Source: Gari tellinella (Eukaryota > Mollusca > Bivalvia > Cardiida > Psammobiidae). From it: DNA of 64,000 bases. Below are positions 23,101 to 33,419 of this stretch, one piece after another. The notes under the pieces were generated by a model, which saw only the letters and a program-made list of their open reading frames with translations, did not search any database and was not told the DNA's origin. Each line of letters opens with the position of its first letter. Within the stretch, counting starts at the first letter, position 1. The position numbers and the translations under genes were made by a program. The DNA is taken from the NCBI GenBank assembly GCA_922989275.2, contig OV277862.1:22053543-22117542 (forward strand). Reading direction: 5' to 3'.

Positions 23101-24144
23101 GACTGAATATTGTCAGTAGTTGTTACTCGTTTTCAAACTAGTTTTTGATGAAGTAATATATTTATTATTGAAATAATGACAACTTGTTGAAACTATTATG
23201 ATAGGATATAACTTTATGTAGATATTTACTAAAGATGACCTGCTGAAAATTCCTTGTGGATATGGTGTGCCACTAAAATACCCAATGCGTTTCGAAGATT
23301 GCTCGTAAAGCATCTCCTAGTAGACATTTACCAAGATTGTTTAAGTCATAGACCTAGGACGGACATTTGTCCTACTACGGCACCTTCATTGATAATTGCT
23401 TACAAAATAACTAGGTCTGCTTTTGGCAAAACAAGTGTTAAGGGACATGTAAATGCTAAGACCCAGTTTAAGAAGTGTATATGTAGATCTAGATTTCGTC
23501 TTTCAATACCGATAATAAATATAGTTGTAATAGATCTATATTATACTCAGTACTATGTATACCTTTAGATACTCTTAAATAGTAGGAACCATGTTAATTA
23601 GTTATGGTTTATAATAAGGAAGACGCATATTGCCTTTGTATAAGGTGGATATAGAGCTGTAGACAGATCAAGGGAGTATAGGTATGAAAAACAATCACTA
23701 ATGGATCAGAATCTTTGTATTTTATACCAGAACGACTTAAAACATACTACAGAATATCATAGAATATGTATTTAAGTTGTTTTGTATTCCTGTAAGTATT
23801 ATTTGCTAAAATAATTGCCATCGTTCGGTTTCTTGTACTTTTTATAATAATTTCACGTTTTCGTAATAGCAATTATGGTGGGTGGGGTGATTCCGTAATG
23901 TTTCAAAATGCCCAAGGGTAACAACGGGTTACCCGGTCTAGATATTCCAGAAAATGTTCATTATGATGAAATATAATGAGAAAAAAACTATAGACCACAT
24001 TTCTAGGTCAAGGTCCATATCTGGGTTTGGCTGCCGGACTATTAGAGACAATTCTAATGAGTAGTCACACCATAGGGTTTGAGCAGGCATATTTTAGTTT
24101 TTCAAAATTCTCTTATCTGGAGCCCTGAACTGTATCATACTTAC
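23101..24144. other. No exon identified downstream of the CUB gene
   Basis: On the minus strand this is where the rest of the CUB-LDLa gene would lie. A possible small exon at 23266-23234 (after TATTTTAG, before GTCATC) is too short to support. No polyadenylation site was chosen. Confidence 0.4.
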
Positions 24145-24254
24145 AGGTGAAAACTTCCGTGGTTGCCTCCTCAGCTCATCTCCAAGCGTGTCCTTTGTAT
24201 TCCGCACGATTATATAGCAGAGTAAAATCACCACACCAAGGCAACAAAAACCAC
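24145..24254 (-). CDS. CUB gene exon 5: transmembrane helix and cytoplasmic start
   Basis: The acceptor CATTTACAG|GTGGT and donor TCACCT|GTAAGTAT bound 110 bases (phase 1 in, phase 0 out). It encodes GFCCLGVVILLCYIIV, finishing the helix, then RNTKDTL and the basic segment ELRRQPRKFSP, placing the N terminus outside by the positive-inside rule. The strong donor shows at least one more exon follows. Confidence 0.75.
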
Positions 24255-27200
24255 CTGTAAATGCAAGCGATAGTGATATCACCCTCTCCAAAATGTCAGG
24301 GTTACGCGGCGTCTAATCTGGGTTAAAACTGTTTGCTTTATTAAATTTCCCTCCATCATATAACAACTCCCTCCGAACGACACACAATATTTGACTCCCA
24401 TTGGATGCTGTTGTAGAGATGGAGGTCTGTATTGTGAGCCTACAATATTTAACCCTTTCGCTGCAAAATTAGCTGTGAGGTTTTTATCCTTACCCCTTCA
24501 AGGTTTCATTGTCGTGTGCTTCAATTTTTGTTGTTTGCAAAATCGTTTCAAAGGAAGATTCAATGTATTATCACTTAAAACATATCAACACGAGTGTCAA
24601 ACAGTTTTCACGTTACACGGCGTCTCATCAGGATCCAAACTGTTTGCCAACGCGCTATTTGGTGTCACTGAGAGTGACAGGGTTAAAGCACCGATGCTGG
24701 CTAGAGCCAAAAGGTTGGGTTCAGGCTTTGGGTGGACGTAAATCTTTCTTAGCATGCTGGGTAAAAGTTTCGTCTACAACAGTTGTCGCCTGCTTACTGT
24801 TCTAAATTTAGAATTTCTCAAAATTTCTTTTAAATTCAGGGTCACAGTGGCAAACAGTTTGGATCCTAATGAGACGCCGCGTTACGCGGCGTATCATTTG
24901 GATCCCAACTGTTTGCAAAGGTAACCACTGTGTCAGATATATCCGCCGCTAGCATTCAAAGAGTTAGAAACAGCATAGAAACAGCATCAATGTTTGGCAA
25001 AATGACCAAACTGTTCACTCTGATCAGGAGCTCTCTGGTCAGGATTACACTGTGTCATAGGGCAAATGTACTCTTTAAAAGTTCACTGCTTATAAAGCAG
25101 TATAAAAGTACAATGAAATCATTTACGGGAAATATGACCATGACATAGAGGATAATTGTTTTTTTCAGTATAAGATAGAAATTTAATCTATTGAGTGAAC
25201 ATCAGACGTTATATTTTCACGAGTGGCGAAGCCACGAGTGAAAATATAACAGTCTGATGTTCACGAATGTGTTAATCATTAACTCCCTTGCCTGTTTCTA
25301 GTACTGAAGATAGGTGACATTCTGCTTCATTTCAGCTTGCTTCAAGCTACCATCTGCCAGACTCTAGAACATATTTCATGTCTGTATAAATTGAAACTAC
25401 TTTCTTCCGTGCATGAGTAAACTTAAGGTGTTTAAAAGCGTATCTATGGAGTAGAGGGTTAAAGGATTTGATCAACTGACACAGTGCGAGTGCTGCTATT
25501 GCTGGGACCGAGATTTGACAATCAGAGTTATCGCCACATGGATTGTGCCCTCTGCAACTCAGGCTGTGGAAAATGCATCTAGTATTGGCACATCGGTACT
25601 CATAGGAGTCGCACACACCTGGAATAAAGACAAAAACTCCTGGTCAACTCACGCAGCAACAGCCATGCGTATATATTAAGATATGCGAAGTTAAATATGT
25701 TTTAAAAAGTTTGAATCTAGATGGGACGCCGAGTTAGACGGCCTCTGTTTGCAGCAATTACCATGAACTTTCCCGCAGAGTGCAGAAGGTTAAACTGATG
25801 TCGTAGCTTAACTTTTATTTTATTTATTTCCTATTTATTTATATATCTATACGCAACAAAAGAATTAAAGGGGCAAATATATAGGGTAAAGGAAATAAAT
25901 GAACGCAAGTTTATTCATAGATTTTTTAACAGTACCATGTAAAACTACATGTTTACTTAATTATAGGGTACTTTTCTTTTTCGAAAAGAAGAAAAAGACA
26001 CCACAACTCTCCTTAAAACACAATTACCCTAAAAAGGCAGTGTGCCAGACTAGATGGGTGGGGTAACAAAAAACAACACCAAGAGCCCCATCTGATAGGC
26101 TCTTCTCTTAAATTGCAGTTAGTATGATGTGTGTCCATCTCATGCATTAATCACTTTCTGGCATCTGCGGGGAAAGCTTAAAATTAACTTGCGGTTGTAT
26201 ACCATGGGTATTCTGTGTCATTTTCAATAAGCATTTCTTTAAGCTCCTGGACAGTCCTAGAGGGCCGATCTTGACCGGGTATTCGGCGTTGCTGCATGCC
26301 CTATGCATGCTCAATGTGTTTGAGGTATTTTGCCCTTGTTGATCAGTCAGTCTGCTCTTTGTCATCTTGTTCCAAGTACTGGCCCACCATACGTGCTCGG
26401 TACGGGCGAGCATTATCGTCTGTCGGGGTGTAGCCTGGACCCAAAACTCAAGCGTAAGCGCGCTCAATAGTAGCGTCTAGAGCACTGTCCCTGTACCCCA
26501 AACTGGTCAGAGTCCAGATCGTTACGACGTAAAGGTCCATGTAACCGTTGTAGGAGATGCTCACCGGTACGAGCTCTGACCCTTTTCTAGGTTGGTCATG
26601 CTCTGCCACACAACAGTCCAAGAAACGTTCGTTTCTCTGTCTTTACAATCGTGTGTACCCTTTTTTGAAATGCATATTGAACTTTGACTCACCAGTCCAG
26701 AATACGTTGCGCAGACGTAGACGCTAAAAGGGCACGGTTGGTGGCAAAACACTGGATGACATCTTCGGTGATGTGGGGTCAAGGCCATTCGCACGACGGG
26801 TCTTCTAGCAGATAGGTTCGCACTATGAAGTCTGTTCCCGACGACCTGAACAGAGATCCTGTAACTATACGTCTTTTTATAAACGATATGAAGCGTAACG
26901 TATGATTTCAGCCGTTGACGTCATGCCATAAGTGACAACGTTTGTCCTGTACTTCTTGTGGGACCTGAATTGACATTGACCTGATCTCCAATTTACGTTC
27001 CCGGTGTCCAGGTACAAGTACCACAACTTGTTGACCTTGTCTTTGCTAACATCAAACTCTGCCGCAACGTGACGTTGGTCTGGCCATCTAGCAGATAGCC
27101 AAGCCCACAAATGGCGTCTTTGATGCATATTTATCAAACTTTAAATCAATACTCAATCTACGTTTCCTTTACAACAAAAATATGTATCGAAAACAGTTAT

Positions 27201-30200
27201 AAAACGAATCATTGAAGAATAGGCAGCAACATTGTACGAAAATTCAGTGGACGTTAAAAACCTGGCTTTTGATATCTGCCCGCTTAAATTCATTCAACCA
27301 TGCCCGTTTTTGCGCACAGTGACTTGTATTTCTCTTTTTTTCTGATTCTAAAGGACCTCTAGATAGCATACATTCACGCTGTTAATTTGAAAAATGTTTT
27401 CATTTTCGAAAAAGTTATATGACTTCATACTTTTGCCCCTTTAATTTTTGTTGAGTATATTTATTTGGGGGGGGGGGGGGGGAAACTAGATTGTCAGTTG
27501 CCGTTCTATTGTGATCGATAATCGGAACACGACTTGTGGTTGGTTTACCTTCTCTGTAGGCTGTGAATGTGACTGTATAGGATATATTGGACATGTCTGT
27601 CGGGCTGCAGCTGTAGGCTAGAGTTAGTGCATTCTCGGAGGTGGTGAACACTCTGGGCTCAGGGCTTGAAAATGTGTCGTTGTCAATACCTGTATATTCA
27701 AAATAAGAAAAGTTATGTCAATTAACCCTTTCCTCCCTGAAATCTCAAATGAACAATTCTAGTCTAGTCCAGTTTTGACCTTTTTAGGTTGACTCTAACA
27801 GTACATATCAAAATGACAAACAGAGTAGATCCTGATCAGAGGGCTCCTTATGGAGCCCTCTGGTCAGGATCTACACTGTTTGCATAAGATAAGTGTACTC
27901 CTCACAAGTACGCTGTTTGCAAATGACGCATATATGCGTGCCTTGGTTCCAATTTACCACCCATCCGTGTGTGCTTGCTGGAAGATTGTATTATCGATAT
28001 ACAAGGATGATGTAAAGAAACGGATAGTGTTTGTACTCATACTGATCTGCAATCAACCATGATGTCGAGAGGATAAACGATGTCAAGTTCACTCAACCGC
28101 TTTAAAAACGCAACAGCAGAGAAAAGTTTGACAATATAGTTTATTGACAAATGATAGCAATGCTATTCCAACATAATATAAATCAAGGTGTTCTGCGAAG
28201 GTACTCAAAATTTCATGACAATCGCACAATCCAAACACTCTCATTTTATCACTCGATGGCATAAACCCTTAAACTGAAAATTCACGACTCTAGTACCGTG
28301 TTTATCCACCATATGCAGCAATACAGGATTGACATCTACGACGCATTGGTTGAAAGATGCGGGTAATAACTGGTTGTGGTAGGTTTATCCACTCTTCCTG
28401 GAGGACTCTTGTGAGATTCTGCACTGTGGCAGATGTGGTTGACGATGACGTACACGTCTCCCCAAAAACAAACTTAAGATTGTTGATGCAGTAAATGTGT
28501 CGGAATATTAAGTCAAAATAGCGTGATGAATAAAAAATAGCAAAGTCACAATTGTTTGTCAATAAAAAATTTCTTAATCAAATTGTGAAAAAGCGATGCC
28601 GTTTTGCGGGAAACTTACCCATGACTTCCACGTGTCTGTATTGTGGTTCCTGTGGCTGTTGTTCAGCGAACTCTCAGATGTTACGTTCTGATATTGACGT
28701 CCTGACGACGTTACGTTATTGTTGGTCTGCCTGGTAGATGATGATCACGAACCTCACCAGGAGCTTGCCATCGTTGAAGAAGTCTCGTAATTATCGTTAT
28801 ATTACAATTAAAATTTAATGCCCTTGGTATGGTGCGCACTGACAATGCAGCCATCAGCATGCCAATTGCGCGTTGGCGCTCATTTTCAAAAAGACAAAAC
28901 ATGGACAAAACAGATAATTTTTTTAACATGCTGTGTTTTTATTACTCCCGAGTCATATTAAAGTTCATTCGGTGTAAAATTATTGCTGAGTACCACGTGG
29001 AAAAATGTGCACGTGGAAATCATTGAATTTCACCTATTGCGTCAGATACACTTATCGCTTGAATGATTTCACAACACATTCGGCAGAAAGAACAAATTGA
29101 TGCACGTGCGAATGATGATATCATGTTACCTGTTTACATACTTTACAGGAACACGTTAAAAATAGGGTTTGAAAACGTTGCGTTTTTAAAGCGGCTGAGT
29201 GTATATGTACAGCGCTCCCTCTCTACAACGACACCCGATGGAAGATGTTTGGAGGGAGTCGTTATAGGGAGGGAAATTGGTTTACAATTTCAAACAGCTT
29301 GACTCCAGACCAAACGCCGCGTAACACGGCGTCTGATCTGGTTTCATGCTGTTTGTCACTCGGCATTATGGTGGTTTTTTTTCTGTCAAAATGTCCAATA
29401 TGAGACTTTTAGAAAGATTGCGGACGACAGTTTTAAGCAGACGATATTGCAGAAGTGAAAATATTAGACATATAATAATTGTCTTGTTTGAGGAACGGCG
29501 GCAAGGGTCGTTGTAAGGATGGAGTCGTTGTTGGAAGGGCCGTTGTAAGGATGGAGTCGTTGTTGGAAGGGTCGTTGTAAGGATGGAGTCGTTGTTGGAA
29601 GGGCCGTTGTAGAATGGGAGCACTGTACTGTGTAAACCAACTAGTTTTAATACCGTAATTTGTCTAACTGCGATGCCATGTGCTGTGATGTATGTCGGTG
29701 TTAAAACTCTACATAGCTAATGTATACTGTTTGTATGTACCGACAGTAAATAAAGCTTTTGTATTGTGTTGCATTTGTATTGCCAATATATCAGGGTCTG
29801 CACTGTTTGCTAGACTCTGATGTCTTCTTGTGTGGACGGCAGGCGTCGATAAAATAATAATGCATTCCCTTAAGGTGACTGTAAACTTATACGATTCACT
29901 CCCTACAAAGGCCCTCCGAACAACGATTCCCTCCTTACAACAATGCTTTCTGCTGTTCCCCAAACAAGATCATTACGGTTAGCACTTTCACTGGTAAAGC
30001 CTGTAACTGTGTGACTCCGATATCAGGGTGGTCTTATCTGCAGTAAACCTACTATTATCGGCTTTGTTACCGTCATAAGACTGTCTTTAACTGTGTGACA
30101 CCGATAGTCTTACCTGCAATAACCCTGTTACTGCTGCTAGTATCGGATTTAAAACCGTCATACACCTGTAACTGTGTAATACCGGTATCAGGGTAGTCTT

Positions 30201-33200
30201 ACCTGCAATAATCCTGCTGGTATCGGATTTTTAGGTTTTTTTTACCGTTATAGGCATGTAACTGTGAGGCACCGGTATTAGGGTAGTCTTACCTGCAATA
30301 ACCCTGCTGGTATCGGCTTTGTTACCGCCATAGGCCTGTTACTGTGAGACACCGGTATAAGGGTAGTCTTACCTGCAATAACCCTGCTGGTATCGGCTTT
30401 GTTACCGCCATAGGCCTGTTACTATGAGACACCGGTATTAGGGTAGTCTTACCTGCAATAACCCTGCTGGTATCGGCTTTGTTACCGCCATAGGCCTGCA
30501 ACTGAGAGACACCGGTATCAGGGTAGTCTTACCTGCAATAACCCTGCTGGTATCGGCTTTGTTACCGCCATAGGCATGTTACTGTAAGACACAGGTATCG
30601 GTAGTTTTATCTGCAATAACCCTGCTGATATCGGCTATGTTACCCCCATAGGCCTGTAACTGTGAGACACCGGTATCTGGGTAGTCTTATCTGCAATAAC
30701 CCTGCTGGTATCGGCTTTGTTATCGCAATGGGCATGTTACTGTTAGACACCAGTATCAGGGTAGTCTTACCTGCAATAATCCTGTTGGTATCGGCTTTGT
30801 AACCGTCATAGGCCTGTAACTGTGAGACACCGGTATCAGGGTAGTCTTACCTGCAATAACCCTGCTGGTATCGGCTTTGTTACCGCCATAGGCCTGTTAT
30901 TGTGAGACATCGGTATCAGGGCAGTCTAATCTGCAATAACCCTGCTGGTATCGACTTTGTAACCGCCATAGGCCTGTAACTGTAAGACACCGGTATCAGG
31001 ATAGTCTTATCTGCAATAACCCTGCTGGTATCGGCTTTGTTACCGCCATAGGAACGTTACTGTGAGACATCGGTATTAGGGTAGTCTTACCTGCAATAAC
31101 CCTGCTGGTATCGGCTTTGTAACCGTCATAAACATGTAACTGTGAGACATCGGAATCATGATAGTCTTACTTGTAATAACCCTGCTGGTATCAGCTTTGT
31201 TGCCGTCATAGGCCTGTTATTGTGAGACATCGGTATCAGGATAGTCTAATCTGCAATAAACCTGCTGGTATCGGCTTTGTAACCACCTTAGGCCTGTAAC
31301 TGTAAGACACCGGTATCAGGATAGTCTTATCTGCAATAACCCTGCTGGTATCGGCTTTGTTACCGCCATAGGCATGTAACTGTGCGACATCGGTATCAGG
31401 ATAGTCTTATCTGCAATAACCCTGCTTGTATCGGCTTTGTTACCGTCGTAGGCCTGTAACTGTGAGACACCGGTATCAGGGTAGTCTTACCTGCAATAAT
31501 CCTGCTGGTATCGGCTTTGTTACCGGCATAGGCCTGTTACTGTGAGACACCGGTATCAGGATAGTATTATCTGAAAAAACCCTGCTAGTATCGGCTTTGT
31601 TACCGTCATAGGCCTGTTACCGTGAGACACCGGTATCATGGTAGTTTTATCTGCAATAAGCCTCCTGGTATCGGCTTTGTTACCATCATAGACCTGTAAC
31701 TGTGAAACACCGGTATCAGGGTAATTTTACCTGCAATAACCCTGCTGGTATCGGATTTGTAACCGTCATTAGCAGTAACTGTAAGACACCAGTATCAGGG
31801 TAGTCTTATCTGCAATCACCCTGCTAGTATCGGCTTTGTTACCGCCATAGGCATGTAACTGTTAGACACCGGTATCAGGGTAGTCTGATCTGCAATAACC
31901 CTGCTGGTATCGGCTGTGAAACCGTCACAAAGGGTATACTTACCTGCAATAACCCTGCTGGTATCGGCATTGAAACCGTCATAGGCCTGTTACTGTGAGA
32001 CACCGGTATCAAGGTAGTATTACCTGCAATAACCCTGCTGGTATCGGCTTTATTACTGCAATAGGCCTGAAGCTGCGAGACACCGGTATCAGGGTAGTCT
32101 TACATGCAATAACCCTGCTGGTATCGGTTTTATTACTGCAATAGGCCTGAAGCTGCGAGACACCGGTATCAGGGTAGTCTTACCTGCAATTACCCTGCTG
32201 GTATCGGCTTTGTTACCGCCATAGGCCTGTAACTGTGAGACATCGGTATCAGGGTAGTCTTACATACAATAACCCTGCTGGTATCAGCTTTGTTACCGTC
32301 ATAGGCATGTAACTGTGAGACATCGGAATCAGGGTAGTCTTACATGCAATAACCCTGCTGGTATCAGCTTTGTTAACGTCATAGGCATGTAACTGTTAGA
32401 CACCGGTATCAGGGTAGTTTACCTGCAATAACCCTGCTGGTATCGGCTTTGTTACCGTCATAGGCCTGTTGCTGCGAGACACCGGTTTCAGGGTAGTTTA
32501 CCTGCAATAATCCTGCTGGTATCGCAGTTGTTACCGTCATAGGCTTGTAAGTGTGTGAAAGGCAAACCATCTTGCCCTTGCCCATCGCCCACGGTTCCGA
32601 AGTAAAACATGAGCCTGTACTCAGTCTTGTAATCGGCATGTATGGTGATGTTACATGGCCGGGTACTGTCCATAATCACTTGTCCACTGTACAGACTGTT
32701 ACTGGGCATCTGAAGAGAGTTCGGACAGTCCAGGCTGGCCAAACTATCTGTGGAAATGTTTAAAGCATGATTGTTCTGGACTGACGGTCCCAATCTTAAC
32801 CAATCCCCTCCTACAATAGGAACGCCTGTAACAGTTCTCATAGCAACTCAATTTCATGCTTCTACCATATACAGTGCCCCCTCTCTACAACGGTCCGTCG
32901 AACAACGTTTCCCTCCCTACAACAATGATAAAAAGCTGTTCCGTTACGCGGCGTCTGATCTATATTCAAACTGTTAGCAAATGAGCCGTGCCATAACAAA
33001 ACCTGCCTCATTGCATTGCAACTTTATACAGACCAAGCACCGTTGTAACTAGGCTCTGTATCTGAGTTTGGTGTATACTGCCAAATACTGTATAATACAG
33101 TTTCATAAAATGCTTTAGATGCATGCATGTGTTTGCACTGCAATAAGACAGGTTTTGTCATGGAACTGCTCAAATGTAAGCGAAGTGTATCCCTAGATCC

Positions 33201-33388
33201 CACCCCTATAACAACTCCCTCTGAACAACACACACAATATGTCTCCCATCGGGTGTTTTTGTAAAGAGGGAGCACTGTGTCTATGCTGTTCGAACGCAAG
33301 AAGAAACTTTTACCTTCGAGAAAGAGTTTTCTGCTTTATTTACAGCAGCCAGCTCAAAGGCTCCCTATGTGTGTGTGGAGGAGGAGGT

Positions 33389-33419
<31 letters not shown>

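Noticed and set aside
23234..23266. Candidate sixth exon of the CUB gene
   Set aside because: Only 33 bases, translation uninformative, and several equally good AG/GT pairs lie nearby.
29995..32502. CRISPR-like array of regular 80-bp repeats
   Set aside because: Units are contiguous with no unique spacers, the genome is eukaryotic, and the unit is derived from the neighbouring exon.
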